Source: Leishmania mexicana MHOM/GT/2001/U1103
Lineage: Eukaryota > Euglenozoa > Kinetoplastea > Trypanosomatida > Trypanosomatidae
DNA: 64,000 nucleotides
Direction: 5' to 3'
Assembly (NCBI RefSeq): GCF_000234665.1
Contig: NC_018320.1
Span: 496,001-560,000 of the forward strand
Part shown: positions 1 through 10,116 of the stretch, piece by piece
Layout of the letters: the number at the start of each line of letters is the position of its first letter
How positions within the stretch are numbered: position 1 is the first letter of the stretch
The notes under the pieces: generated by a model
What the model was told of the DNA's origin: nothing
Databases searched by the model: none
The model's input: the letters and a program-made list of their open reading frames with translations, nothing else
Translations under genes and position numbers: made by a program

Positions 1-615
1 TCGAGATAGGCGCGCCTTAGCCGACTGCGCTGTCGCCGCTGCTGCTGCGGGTGCGGGTATGGCACGCTGAGCGGGTGGCTGCGGCGGCCTTTGCGCCGTG
101 AGGACGGGCGTGCGGAGCGGCACAACAGCCACGTCCACGGTTGTTGCTGCTACTGGTGCAGAAGCGGCACACGTCTTCTTGCCAAAGAAGGAGTTGTTGG
201 GCAACATCATGACGGTTGGTGAGGACGGCGTCGCCGTTAGTACCGCTACCCTGCGCCACGACAGCGAGTCTGAGCGGGTCGTCGACGAGGAGGGCTGTGC
301 CAGGGACGACGGCTCTGGCGTAGCGTGCATCTCCGTGGTCGCATCGGTCGAGGATGGTGCAGAGATGGACTCGCCCCCCCGTGGGGACCCTGCGCCCTTC
401 TCAGTCTTCGAGTAGTGAGACGAACAGGTGGCACTGGCACCGATGCCGTCGTAGGCCCCCTGCGACGCCTGCTCCTTGCCGATGAGAGAATCTGAGGGAG
501 AGAAGAGTTGCGACTGCGACTGCGACGGCGAGGGCGACAGCGTGAATGTTGGGCTTACCACCTCACCGACATTGACTTGAATGGGAGGCAGCGGCTGCCT
601 GGGGCTTGAACGCAT
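1..615 (-). CDS. 5' part of an unknown gene, open to the window edge
   Basis: A minus-strand frame starts at the ATG at 613-615 and stays open for 205 codons to base 1, so this is the N-terminal part of a protein continuing outside the window. An in-frame TAG lies eight codons upstream, so this is the first possible ATG. The product begins MRSSPRQPLPPIQVNVGEVV and is rich in Ser, Pro, Thr, Ala and Gln, including an SPSQSQSQ stretch near residue 30, suggesting a disordered N-terminus. A TTAG that could be a trans-splice acceptor lies at 637-640, after a C/T-rich tract on the coding strand. No family is recognised. Gene identity is inferred from the open frame, its good context and its position in the minus-strand array. 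Confidence 0.6.
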   Translation of the reverse strand, partial: MRSSPRQPLPPIQVNVGEVVSPTFTLSPSPSQSQSQLFSPSDSLIGKEQASQGAYDGIGASATCSSHYSKTEKGAGSPRGGESISAPSSTDATTEMHATPEPSSLAQPSSSTTRSDSLSWRRVAVLTATPSSPTVMMLPNNSFFGKKTCAASAPVAATTVDVAVVPLRTPVLTAQRPPQPPAQRAIPAPAAAAATAQSAKARLSR

Positions 616-769
616 TCTCGCGCGCGTGTGTGCGCGCTAAGGTGAAGGGGCCGAGGAGCGCGCGAGTGGTGGGGTGGGTGAGTGGGTGGGTGGATGGGGA
701 AGGGGGATGACGTGTTTACAACGCCCACCGTTTGAGGTGTACCACCAAGCGGGAGACACACGCACACAT

Positions 770-802
<33 letters not shown>

Positions 803-1443
803 TCGAGGGAGTGGGAAGGGAGGGGAGGGGGGGGCGACCGCCGTGTGAATGAGTGTCTCTCTCCGTGTGCGCGTCGAGGTGTGTGCCATTGCCCCATCAA
901 ACACAAGGAAAGGGTGCGGAGAATGGTGAGGGTAGGAGAGAGACTCGCAGACAAGCGCGTTTCTGTGCACGGGCCGCGCCCGCGCCAGCCGTGCGGGAGG
1001 CGACACATGGTGGCGGCGGTTTCGTGCGCAGCGACGCTCGAGGAGCAGTCACCACACACCGACGCCGTCCCTTCTTCTTGTATCGCCGCATTCTTCGTGG
1101 GTTGTACAGAGACACCTGCAGGCGCATGTAAAGGGGCAGTGGAACGGATGAAAACACGACGTGCCGCGGTCCCACTCGTCCTTCTTCTTGGCTGCTGACG
1201 AGTTGCCATGTGTGTGTGGGGGGGGAGGGGGGCCCCTCCTATGCGACATCTTCGACACCGACCTTGTTTCTTTGTCTGGCTCTGTGCTTGGGGCGGTGTC
1301 CGCAGGGTCGTTGCCACTCGGTTTCCGTCTGATGTCCCGCGCATATCGGGTGCGTGCGTGTACAGCCTCCCGCCCTTGCCCCAGTCGCACATGTCTCTCT
1401 CACTTTGCTGACCTTCCCCCACCCTATGGCTTGAGCCCAACGA
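616..1443. other. intergenic region with CA repeat
   Basis: This is 828 bases between the partial gene and the stop codon of the 2149-residue protein gene. It holds a CA microsatellite and pyrimidine-rich tracts on the minus strand, as expected for a splice and polyadenylation region. Long open frames here encode mostly Pro, Arg, Cys, Thr and His repeats and do not look coding. Confidence 0.6.
771..798. repeat. CA dinucleotide microsatellite
   Basis: A perfect run of about 14 CA units, preceded by an imperfect CA/CGCA stretch from about 756. It lies upstream of the left-edge gene, close to its likely splice acceptor. Confidence 0.9.
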
Positions 1444-4400
1444 CTAGTACTCCAACAGAATCTGCCGCGGCTGCTGCGGAGGCGGTGAAAAGGGTAACTT
1501 GCCTACGCCATTCCGCTTCATCGCCTTATGATGTGCCTCCACCTGGAGTTGGTTGTAGTGCTTGACCGACTTGCGCAGAGCCTCCCAGATGTCACTGGCC
1601 CGCTCGCGCAGCGCGGCCGCCTCGCTCTGCAGAGCCACCTGCTCATCTTCCGCAGTCCGCAGTCCCCGAGCAAAGCCGCTGCCAGGCGAGTGGCGTGGCG
1701 GGGGGGACGGCGGTGGGCTCTGCCAAAGCCGAGAGGGCGCATCGTCGGCATCGTGTTCGGTAGATGATGCGGCTTCCTCGACCGCATCGCAGCGGTGCAC
1801 CAGCAGCTCGTAGAAGGGTCGCGCCTCGACATCGTTACCGTTGCGCACCCACGTGCGGTGGCGCTGCACGCGATGCTGGTGCGTCTGCACGGCCTCAATC
1901 CCTCGAGCCGCGCCATCGCCTCCCCCGCTGATCGACACACCTGCAGACGTCTCACCAGCACATGGGGTTGGCGCGGCGATGGGGCGCACAGCGGCGAAGG
2001 TGTTGTTTGAGCTGCATCTGTGCCGATCCGGCGAGCACGCCGCCTCACCCATGTCCGCCGACGCTGCTGCGGGTAACGACATGATCACCAAGGACGGCAT
2101 TTGCCGAAACGTGTTGCCGGCCTTTCGCTCGGACATGGAGGACGACAACGCAGTCCCGTCCTCGTCTGGATGCAGTGAGCCGCTGGTGCCAAAGCCGCTG
2201 CTGTCTGACCTCTGCGGGTAGCTGTGCGCATCTCGGGCGGACCCTAGCTGCGAGGCTGGGCATACAACGAAGCTGTCTAGCACCATGGAGCGGGACTTGA
2301 GCAGGAGCTGCGCGTCGTCGTGCTCGTCGCGGAAGCGTGAGACTGCCCCGGCGAAGAGGGAGGCGAGGTACGTGAAGGGGGTGCGGTCTCTGCCGTGGTT
2401 GCGAACGCGGCCAGCACCGCTGACGCCGGAGGTGGCGCTGATTTCACCCGTTGGCAGCCCGCGAAGCACCACACGGAACGTCGGGACCTTCATGTTCGCC
2501 GCCACGGAGCACAGCAGCAGCCACAGCGTGTCACGGGCCTCCTCGGGTGTGATGACAAACGGTGGACACCCCGGGCCAAAGCCGCTGGTCATCTGATCTA
2601 GCTCCGTCGTGAAGTTCAAGGTGCTGCTGCCTCGGTTGGCGCCGGCTCTGCGACCTTTGTTTTGGCCACGCTTGAACTGGCGGAATCGGGCGGTCAGCAG
2701 GCGCGGCTTCGTGGGCCGTCCTGCCGTTTCGTCTCCGAGGTCCGCGTAGGAACCGTAGTTGTTCGGCAGCGTCGTGGTCGTCCGGGGAGATCCAAGCAGC
2801 TTGTCGGTCCGTATGATCAGTTCCTCCAGAGGCCCAGGCGCGTACTGGTGGTACAGCAGACCTGCAACAAGACCGAGGCGTGGGATATCCACCCAGGTCA
2901 GCTCCACCGCTATTTCGACTGCGCGGATTCGATTTACCGGGGCCGTCCAGACGGCGGCCAGCATTGGCAGCCAGCTTGGGTGCTGAAGAAAGAGGCGGCC
3001 ATGCGGCATGTCCTCCGGCTCGTAGATCGCCGTCCTCAAGTACAGCAGCACGCCGTCGAGCTCCTGCGGGGCGGTGTGCGGCAGCAGAATACGGTTGAGG
3101 GAGCGAAGCAAGTCCTCCCGCTGCTTCGCTGCATCCTCGGCGTCGCGGCGTGCCTGGCGCAGCTCTTCGAGCTCCTGCTGCTGCGCCTTCACCTCCAGCA
3201 TGGCCATGTACCACATCTCTTCCTCCTCTTCCTCCGTGGCACGGTACACCGTCGAGGTTTCGGCGCTGTTAACCGTGATTCCCGTGCTGAGCATGCTCGC
3301 ACCGAGCGATGACGGAGTGTCGTACGCGCGCTGCCCACTCTTCACAAAATGCGTGACGGATGCCCGCGCGTGCTTGACCAGCGCCGGTGCCCTCTTGACC
3401 GTCCCTGCCGCCTTTCTGCGCGTTGAAGCGGCCGTGACCCCTCTGAGCTTAGTCGCCATAGCAACGATGGCCGCCGCAGAGGTGCCCTTCTGCGCTGTCG
3501 TGGTTGTCGGCGTTGCGGGTGTTTCGGCCCTTCCTGGCTTCGGCGGCAGCAACGGCAGCGAAGGGGCCGCCGCCGCCGATGCGGTTGACGCCTCTGCCCC
3601 TCTGCTCTTCAGGCTGCTGTTCGCCATAGTGAGGTGCGTCTTAGGCTCTCTTGTGGAGTGCGGCAAGCGGAACGCTACCTTAGAGACCTCCCGCGCTGCA
3701 TCCGGACCCATCTTCTTCCCTGAGGCCACAGCAGCAGCCGAGCTCTCCGGGCCCACCGTGGAGGCCATGGCACGCGACTCGACAGTGGCTGCCTCGACAG
3801 GGGAAGTATCAAAGGTCAGAGCGCTCAGCCTGAGAAGCGGTGTCGGCATAGTCCTTCTCAGGCGGCTGCGCGAGAGGTTCTGCAATGCTGACTGGTGCAG
3901 CTTGTTGCCGGGCAGGCACGGCGTGCTACAGCTGCTGGTCACCAGGCTGCTCAGATTTCTTTGGAAGTCATCTGTGCCGGTCTTCGTCACGGCTGGAGAA
4001 CTGGGGAAGGAGGAGAGTGACGACGAGGTAGGAATGCCCTGATCGCCGTCCGCGTCGTTGCGGCGCGATTGCGGTCGTGTGCCGCTCCTGGGAGAGAGCG
4101 GCGAGTTGCACTGCGTAGCGGGGCGGGTGCTGACCGAGTCCCTGTTACTCGCGCGGTTGGGCTCCGCCTTTTTAACCCTCGATCCGCACCGCAGCATCCG
4201 CGGCGCACTTTCAGTGCCTTCGTTGGCAGCGCTGGATCGCTTGCCGACGACGCGCTTGCGCCCAGTGTCGCAGCTCTTGCCCCTGACGCTGTCGCACTGG
4301 CCCTTCTCCACATCGATGGAGCTCGAAGCGCGGCTGCTCTGCCGGTCGCCGCCTAATTTCACCTTGGACGCCAAAGAGCAGCTGTTCACGCTGTCCCCCA

Positions 4401-7400
4401 AGTGGGTTGCCTCGCCTTCCAACGCTTCCGGACTTTGACTTGTAGGACCGAGCCCGTCACAGGTGTCCTCGCCAGGCTTCTTGAGCAACGACTGGTTCCC
4501 GTCTGCGCCGTTGGCACCTTGCTCATCCAGCGCCGTATTGATGCTCCTGTGCACCTTGGCGGGCGCATGTGCTTCAGCATCGAGATGACTGGCGTGGTGC
4601 TCGTCTGCTGTGAGCAGAGGAGTGCTCGGCTTCGACGCGTAAAAGCGGTTAAACTTTGGAATCCGCGGCGCGGGCTGCGGATGGTTGGCCTCGACGGCGG
4701 CAGCCGCCGGCACCGTGACGCTCGGGCCGCCGCCTTCGAAGAAGAGGTAGTCGACGTTGTCGTCGACCTCCTCGCTTGGTGTGTCATTGCCATGGTGGAG
4801 GGCACCGAGGGCGGTTGTCTGCAGCACCGGCGCGATGCCGGCGTACTTCTGCAAGAACAATGCTGTCGGCTGCGCGAATTCGGGATTTGAGAGTAGGTGC
4901 AGACCCCAGGTGCGCAGTACGACTGCGATGACAGGCAGCGTCACCCACACGGAGGCCACGCGCGAAAAAGACGGCGAGACGTCCGGGTCAGTTGGGAGGC
5001 TGTTGTCGTGGCAGGTGTGCTTCGACTCGAAGCAGACAGCGGAGCTGCCCGTCACCCCGCCAGGCACGGCCGCAGCGCCTCTCGCTGCGGTGACGTCGTC
5101 TGACCGTTTGGGTCGGTTCAGCGTCACAACCTCCTCGCGCACCTCAGCATCGTCGAAGTAGTAGGATATCTCTTGCAGCTCCACCGCATCGCGCATGGGG
5201 CGTCCACCGACGCGGCGGCAGATACGGTACCGGTGACTTTTCTGTTCCTCAGCCTGCTGCTGCTGCTGCGGTGCTGTTGCCTGCCGCACCTTTTTGCCAT
5301 TTCCTTGAAGGACTTTTAGGCGCTTGCGCACATCACCGACGACGCCGCTCAACGTGCGACCCTCCGTCCACGTCATGCCGGCCAGCAGTGCCTGCAGCTC
5401 TTTCACCGCCGTGACCGACGAGGCCTCCACAAACATGATGCCGCCGTACATGACGTCCGTCACGACACCCTCCCCGTATGTGTGCCGAGACGACTTCTTC
5501 GAGTTATCCATGTCGACAGGATACCGGATGTAGCGGTGCTCCTGCCAGCGGAAGGGGTCCATAGAGACGCTGAAGCTGCTCACGCTAAAGGCAACCAGCA
5601 CGCTTCCGTCCGACCCGGCACGTGTGAAGGCGCCATGCGATGTGCCGGAGGGGTCTGGCGACGCCGCCGGACTGCCGTCACCGTCATGAGAGGTCTTCGG
5701 AGCGGCTGTTGATGCTGAGTAGCTACTCGAGCGACCAACGCCGCTCAGCTGAGGTGGTGGTAGCGCCCCCATCAGCGATGGGAGACGCGAGCTGGGAATA
5801 CAGAGCGCGAGCGCCAACACGCTGTCTTCCGGGAACGTGGCAGCCGCAAAGGCGCCGGCCTCGCCGCTGCCGTCCTTGTCGGGCCGGTGGCTGTGGTTGC
5901 GCGGAAGGCTGACAAACGAGTTGCTGAAGTGGCTGCCAGAGCTGTCGCCGGTGCCGCGCAGCTTGTCTGACTGGGACAGGAAAGAGTTGTTCAGACTGCC
6001 GCTGCCGCGCGAGAAGCTGCAGTTCTCTACGTAGGACAGGACGTATTGGCTGAAGGAACGCCGCATCAGCATCTCTGCGATGGCGCCGCCGTCCTCGCCA
6101 GTGACATGCAGCATATGGTTCGTGGAGGCTGCGGGTGACAGACGGCTGTGCTGCATGGTAGGTTGTCGTGCGCCGGCGCCGCTCGCTTGCAGCAGCAGCT
6201 CTGTGTGGCCTGCGTTGAACGTCAGGCCCTGTGTCATGGCCACGGCACGGATAAGGGTGTACAGGGTAGGGTGGAGGAATTCGACTCGATTCCATCGCAT
6301 GGCCACTACCCCAGGTGCCGGCTCCAGGTTCCGCTTGCGCAGGAACTTGGTGGTCGGGTCGTCGCTGACGCCATCCGGGAGGCGGAAGGCGAAGCAGTCC
6401 TTGATCCCCATGAAGAGCGAGTTGTGGGCGAGGAAGTCATTGTAGTACTCCTCGCGCTTTTCCATCGGCAACGCGGAGATCTGCTCCGCTGTGAGAGACT
6501 GACGCCGCAAAGCGGCGTCGTCGTCCCTGTTGTCGGATAAGCTATCGATGGGGCCACCGTACACTGCCGGCGAGGAGGCGGCGGTGGCCATGAAGGACTT
6601 GGCTTTACCTCTTACCACAGAAGTGCCTGCTTGGTTCAGCGCAGGTGGCGAGGCCGGCAGCGGAAACCCTGGGCCACTCACACCGGGCCATGGCGTGATC
6701 GGGGACGAGACGCTGCTGTTCATGCAGTAGGACGACACGATGCTCGCTCCTCCCTGGCTGCTCAGGCCGCTGCCGTTGGCGGGTGGGCACATTGTATCGC
6801 CGCTGACGCTGAACCAGTGCGAGCGGCGCGGCACGCGACGGCCGCCGAAGCCAGCACCTCGTGAGGAGCACAGCATCGGTTTCGACGGCGCGCTGCCTCC
6901 TGCGACACCGGGAAAGTGTGCACTGCCGTGGTTCAGCGGGGACAAGGAGCCGTGTGGTGAGGCAGACGAGAACTCGTCTTTCCCGGCCTCCGCCCCAGGC
7001 GGGTGCGAGGTGGTTGTGCTGGCCGGATGCGTCTCCTCGGCAGCCCGCAGCGCCGCCTCCACGGCGTGCACGAAGGAGACTGGAATCAGCTCCGGCCCAC
7101 GTCGGTCCCAGCACCGCCCGAGCAAGCCACGGTGCGTCACGTTGAAGCTGTCCATCGGCCTCACGGGGTCGAACTCTTCCAGTTGACGCCGCTTCGTGTG
7201 CGCGGCCTGTGCGCTCCGCCTGGCCTGCACGTGCTGCTGGTATTCCTTGGCGGCCTGCGCGGAATCGGTCTTGTCGTGTGAGTCGATCTCCGTTCGAAAG
7301 GTGGCGTTGTGGTCCTCGCTGTCCAACGTGGCAATGTACGACGACGGTCGAGATGGCAGGCTGCTGCTGGCTACCTGGGAACCCGTCGACTCTTGCAAAT

Positions 7401-7893
7401 GCAGCATGTCTGGCATCAGTAACGGATCAAAGTGGTTCCCAGGCCGTTCCTTGTACAGCTGTTCTGGGGCCGTGTCGTCGTGATCCTTGATACCGGCCGC
7501 CAAGCGCGGAAAGGCATTGTCTGACGGATGGCGTCGAAGGCCTGGAGTTTCCTTTGCACGTCCGTTGGCGGGGGAGGCGCGTCTGACGAGGGTGCTGTTG
7601 CTCTGGTGAACCATTTCTGGCGACAGAGACGGTGGTGGCGCCAGGGGGTTGTCGTCCTGCGTGTACGCGCGCTGTCGAAGACCAGGCTGCCCATTCCTGG
7701 TGTAGCCGCTGTTGACGTTTCCAACGTCTACCCCTTTTCGGCTGCTGCGGCGCGGCGAGGCCGACAACCAGTTCTTTGGCGAGTGATGCGTGTTCGCATT
7801 GGTGTTTGGCGAGACGGAGACCTCGAGTGGCGCTGCCCTGCTACCGTACGACGACGACTCCCTGCTGCGAGACGCAGACGCCCTGCACCCCAT
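1444..7893 (-). CDS. 2149-residue hypothetical protein with N-terminal dual-acylation motif
   Basis: Function unknown. The first ATG of the open frame is at 7891-7893 (further upstream codons include only TTG-type starts). It begins MGCRASASRSR: Gly2, Cys3, Ser6 and following basic residues fit N-myristoylation plus palmitoylation, so membrane attachment (plasma, flagellar or endomembrane) is inferred. Most of the chain is low-complexity Ser/Ala/Pro/Thr sequence. More conserved-looking islands occur around DPVRPMDSFNVTHRGLLG, around DCFAFRLPDG and around DPFRWQEHRYIRYPVDMD. A QQQQQ tract lies near residue 876, and an EEEEEE run followed by a predicted coiled coil (ELEELRQARRDAEDAAKQRE) near 1550-1600, leading into a globular helical region. 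The C-terminus again looks helical and ends near QILLEY after a Pro/Gln patch. No catalytic motif is seen. It may be a kinetoplastid-specific scaffold, but that is a guess. Confidence 0.85.
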   Translation of the reverse strand: MGCRASASRSRESSSYGSRAAPLEVSVSPNTNANTHHSPKNWLSASPRRSSRKGVDVGNVNSGYTRNGQPGLRQRAYTQDDNPLAPPPSLSPEMVHQSNSTLVRRASPANGRAKETPGLRRHPSDNAFPRLAAGIKDHDDTAPEQLYKERPGNHFDPLLMPDMLHLQESTGSQVASSSLPSRPSSYIATLDSEDHNATFRTEIDSHDKTDSAQAAKEYQQHVQARRSAQAAHTKRRQLEEFDPVRPMDSFNVTHRGLLGRCWDRRGPELIPVSFVHAVEAALRAAEETHPASTTTSHPPGAEAGKDEFSSASPHGSLSPLNHGSAHFPGVAGGSAPSKPMLCSSRGAGFGGRRVPRRSHWFSVSGDTMCPPANGSGLSSQGGASIVSSYCMNSSVSSPITPWPGVSGPGFPLPASPPALNQAGTSVVRGKAKSFMATAASSPAVYGGPIDSLSDNRDDDAALRRQSLTAEQISALPMEKREEYYNDFLAHNSLFMGIKDCFAFRLPDGVSDDPTTKFLRKRNLEPAPGVVAMRWNRVEFLHPTLYTLIRAVAMTQGLTFNAGHTELLLQASGAGARQPTMQHSRLSPAASTNHMLHVTGEDGGAIAEMLMRRSFSQYVLSYVENCSFSRGSGSLNNSFLSQSDKLRGTGDSSGSHFSNSFVSLPRNHSHRPDKDGSGEAGAFAAATFPEDSVLALALCIPSSRLPSLMGALPPPQLSGVGRSSSYSASTAAPKTSHDGDGSPAASPDPSGTSHGAFTRAGSDGSVLVAFSVSSFSVSMDPFRWQEHRYIRYPVDMDNSKKSSRHTYGEGVVTDVMYGGIMFVEASSVTAVKELQALLAGMTWTEGRTLSGVVGDVRKRLKVLQGNGKKVRQATAPQQQQQAEEQKSHRYRICRRVGGRPMRDAVELQEISYYFDDAEVREEVVTLNRPKRSDDVTAARGAAAVPGGVTGSSAVCFESKHTCHDNSLPTDPDVSPSFSRVASVWVTLPVIAVVLRTWGLHLLSNPEFAQPTALFLQKYAGIAPVLQTTALGALHHGNDTPSEEVDDNVDYLFFEGGGPSVTVPAAAAVEANHPQPAPRIPKFNRFYASKPSTPLLTADEHHASHLDAEAHAPAKVHRSINTALDEQGANGADGNQSLLKKPGEDTCDGLGPTSQSPEALEGEATHLGDSVNSCSLASKVKLGGDRQSSRASSSIDVEKGQCDSVRGKSCDTGRKRVVGKRSSAANEGTESAPRMLRCGSRVKKAEPNRASNRDSVSTRPATQCNSPLSPRSGTRPQSRRNDADGDQGIPTSSSLSSFPSSPAVTKTGTDDFQRNLSSLVTSSCSTPCLPGNKLHQSALQNLSRSRLRRTMPTPLLRLSALTFDTSPVEAATVESRAMASTVGPESSAAAVASGKKMGPDAAREVSKVAFRLPHSTREPKTHLTMANSSLKSRGAEASTASAAAAPSLPLLPPKPGRAETPATPTTTTAQKGTSAAAIVAMATKLRGVTAASTRRKAAGTVKRAPALVKHARASVTHFVKSGQRAYDTPSSLGASMLSTGITVNSAETSTVYRATEEEEEEMWYMAMLEVKAQQQELEELRQARRDAEDAAKQREDLLRSLNRILLPHTAPQELDGVLLYLRTAIYEPEDMPHGRLFLQHPSWLPMLAAVWTAPVNRIRAVEIAVELTWVDIPRLGLVAGLLYHQYAPGPLEELIIRTDKLLGSPRTTTTLPNNYGSYADLGDETAGRPTKPRLLTARFRQFKRGQNKGRRAGANRGSSTLNFTTELDQMTSGFGPGCPPFVITPEEARDTLWLLLCSVAANMKVPTFRVVLRGLPTGEISATSGVSGAGRVRNHGRDRTPFTYLASLFAGAVSRFRDEHDDAQLLLKSRSMVLDSFVVCPASQLGSARDAHSYPQRSDSSGFGTSGSLHPDEDGTALSSSMSERKAGNTFRQMPSLVIMSLPAAASADMGEAACSPDRHRCSSNNTFAAVRPIAAPTPCAGETSAGVSISGGGDGAARGIEAVQTHQHRVQRHRTWVRNGNDVEARPFYELLVHRCDAVEEAASSTEHDADDAPSRLWQSPPPSPPPRHSPGSGFARGLRTAEDEQVALQSEAAALRERASDIWEALRKSVKHYNQLQVEAHHKAMKRNGVGKLPFSPPPQQPRQILLEY

Positions 7894-9171
7894 CTTCGTT
7901 AGCCAAATTCCGTTTCTCTGCTGTTTGAATGGCGCGTCGCGTGTGGGCGGAGTGCCCGAATACGCGTGTGTCTCTCGCTTCTTGTCGACACTACCGCAGT
8001 GACCTTCCAACGACACCGTGGGCAACGGGAGAGCGGGGTGGGTGGGTGGTGGTAGAGAGCGGGGGTAGGCAGCTCACGCAGAGGTGACGTACGTGCACGT
8101 GTATGGGCTGGCGTGGTGCCGCGGAAACACGGCAGCGGTGTGCACAGCGGTGAGTGCTGTGATCGCCGCGAAGCTGAAGTAAAGCAAGTAGTAGAGGGAT
8201 GGTGGCGGCCCGCCGCGCCTCCGTTTCCCTTCCCTCGGTCCCTCTCGCGATTCGCGACGCCAGCGCGCAGCAGTCGCGTAACGCACGGAAAACAAAAACA
8301 CACAGCAGGGGAAAGACCGAGAGAGAGAGAGCCGCGCCGTGCACCGCAATCCACCCCCCAAAAACGACTGCTGGTGATGGCGGGCGAGGGACAAGACAGT
8401 AGAGGCGTGCGCGCCCGTGGGTGGTTCACACTTCTTGTGGTCAACCACCCCCCACCCCCCTTCGGGCGTCTCCCTAACAGAGAGATGGTCCGGCGCAGGG
8501 GGTTGGCAGGACGAGAGGGAGAGGGAGTTGTTAGTGAGGGCGGGGGGAAGGGGAGGGGGGCTGCGAGAGGACGCGAGGGCGCAGTGCGCGGTGGGAAAAG
8601 ACGGCGACGACGTGTAGAAAAACCAGATCACACACAACCTGCGTTGCACACAAAATTGGGCTGAGAGGCGACGCGCGCTGCGGTGGAGATCGAGAGAGAG
8701 AGAGAGAGGTGGTGATGGTGATGGTGGTGGTGGGTGGTAGCGGTGGTAAGGGGTGTGGCGGGCTACACATGCTGGCATGAGACGATATGCGGGCACTGGC
8801 AACCGGGCACAGTCGCGGAGCACACGCACACACACGCACAAAATCGATGTCCCGGGCTGGCGGAAGACTGCGCCCGCTTCACATCGATTGCCCACAGGGA
8901 GAGAGCGAGGAGGGGACTTGCCTGCGCGCTCAAGCCTACCGAGCACTGTCGCCTTGGCCAGCATGGGAGTGGTGTGGTCGACACGAAAGATGACAACGGC
9001 ATGAAGCGCGTCCACTGTCGCAGGGTGGCTTCGCTGTCGTTGCGCCTCACATCATGTTGGGTCGTCGACTCTGCATGTGAGCGTGTATGTGTGTGGTGTT
9101 GAGGTCGAGGGAGAAGCGATGTGCGTCGTGCCTCGGTCATCGTACCGACTCAGTCATTATGGTGCACCGTT
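7894..9171. other. intergenic region
   Basis: This is 1278 bases between the 2149-residue protein gene and the small single-TM protein gene. The plus strand is purine-rich with G-runs (for example 8540-8570) and GAGAGA and GTGATG repeats near 8690-8745, so the transcribed strand is pyrimidine-rich. A 313-codon minus-strand frame (8074-9015) consists of low-complexity Ser/Pro/His/Arg sequence and is not accepted as a gene. Confidence 0.55.
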
Positions 9172-9471
9172 TTAAAAGAGAAGCCATCGTCGTGCGCACG
9201 CCGGGTTCTCCGCGGCGGCGAGCTCCTTGACGGAGATGCTGGCAATGTCCCTCCCCACTAGCGGATCTGCGGTGCGCATTACCTGGGCGGCAACCTTGTC
9301 CTGGAACTCGCTCACAAAAACGTTGCCCTTCTTCCAGTACTCGGAATGGTACTTGACGCGCATCTGAACCTCGTGCATCTCGCGAGCATCCATGCGCTTT
9401 GCCTTCGTGTAGATCATGAAGATCGGCACGGTGCTGACGCACACAAACAGCCACGGAATCTGGATGACCAT
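9172..9471 (-). CDS. small single-TM hypothetical protein (99 aa)
   Basis: The product starts MVIQIPWLFVCVSTVPIFM, a hydrophobic segment of about 20 residues at 3-22, followed by a charged region (YTKAKRMDAREMHEVQMRVKY) and a C-terminus ending ARRWLLF. The start is the ATG at 9469-9471; the frame is open further upstream but reaches only TTG. A small protein with one N-terminal membrane helix and a charged tail is typical of accessory subunits of mitochondrial inner-membrane complexes in trypanosomatids, but no diagnostic motif is present and the location is inferred. Amino acid composition is balanced, unlike the repeat-derived frames around it, which supports a real gene. Confidence 0.75.
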   Translation of the reverse strand: MVIQIPWLFVCVSTVPIFMIYTKAKRMDAREMHEVQMRVKYHSEYWKKGNVFVSEFQDKVAAQVMRTADPLVGRDIASISVKELAAAENPACARRWLLF

Positions 9472-9670
9472 GACGAAACGGGGGAGCGGTTTGGGGAGAT
9501 GGGGCAAAGGTTGGCCGCAAGCAGTTGCCCGAGGATGCGAGAAGCTGCTGCGGCTTCACGGGGCCGGATTACGCTGCGCCTCCTTCAGAGCGCGCCGCAG
9601 ACGCCGATGCAATATATTGCTTCGCTGCCGTCAGCGCACGAGCGGGAGAGACAGAGAGAGGACAACGCGA

Positions 9671-9707
9671 CACACACACGCACACACACACACACACGCG
9701 CGCGCGC
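9671..9707. repeat. CA/CG microsatellite
   Basis: CA units interrupted by CG, passing into a CGCGCG run, upstream of the 99-residue protein gene. Confidence 0.85.
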
Positions 9708-9968
9708 AGTGTAACGCAGAGCGTCGGTAGTGCGTTGAAAGCCGTCGGAGAGAGGGTGGGTGGAAAAGTGAGGAAGGGCAGTCCTGCTGTGCTGGCCGGA
9801 TTCCTTTTTTTTCGTGAGTGCGTGGCAGAACACGATGTACACACATGCGAAGGACGAAACACAGATCGTCGCGCGCACGGGGCCGTGGAAAGATGCAGCG
9901 GAAGGTGCGAGCTCAAAACGCGCACGACGTCTCCCGCTCTTGTGGTTTTGTTTCCTGGCTCTGTGTTA

Positions 9969-10014
9969 CACGCACACGCACACACGCACACACACACACG
10001 CACAGACACACACA
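9969..10014. repeat. CA-rich microsatellite
   Basis: An imperfect CA repeat with CGCA and CAGA interruptions, about 100 bases after the stop codon of the diacylglycerol kinase gene, so probably in its 3' UTR. Confidence 0.85.
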
Positions 10015-10116
10015 TGAGCCGAGCTTTGCGGTACCGAGCAGCAAGAGACGAGGAGCATGGGCTCGTTCGACATCGTGTAACGCGTCCTTGATGCCTGTCC
10101 TTCTGCTCCAAGAGCC

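Larger units (their letters stand above)
9472..10116. other. intergenic region with CA repeats
   Basis: This is 645 bases containing two CA/CGCA microsatellite blocks. No gene is supported. The overlapping frames encode His/Thr or Val/Cys repeats from the microsatellites. Confidence 0.6.

Noticed and set aside
3074..4042. 322-codon plus-strand frame
   Set aside because: It lies entirely antisense within the 2149-residue protein gene; long antisense frames are common in GC-rich coding DNA.
7894..8025. N-terminal extension of the 2149-residue protein
   Set aside because: The extension has no ATG (it starts at TTG) and would bury the MGC acylation motif.
8074..9015. 313-codon minus-strand frame
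   Set aside because: It consists of Ser/Pro/His/Cys low complexity made from CT-rich intergenic DNA, overlaps other such frames and has no motif.
9671..10014. CRISPR-like or satellite array
   Set aside because: The repeats are simple CA/CGCA microsatellites without spacer structure, and the genome is eukaryotic.
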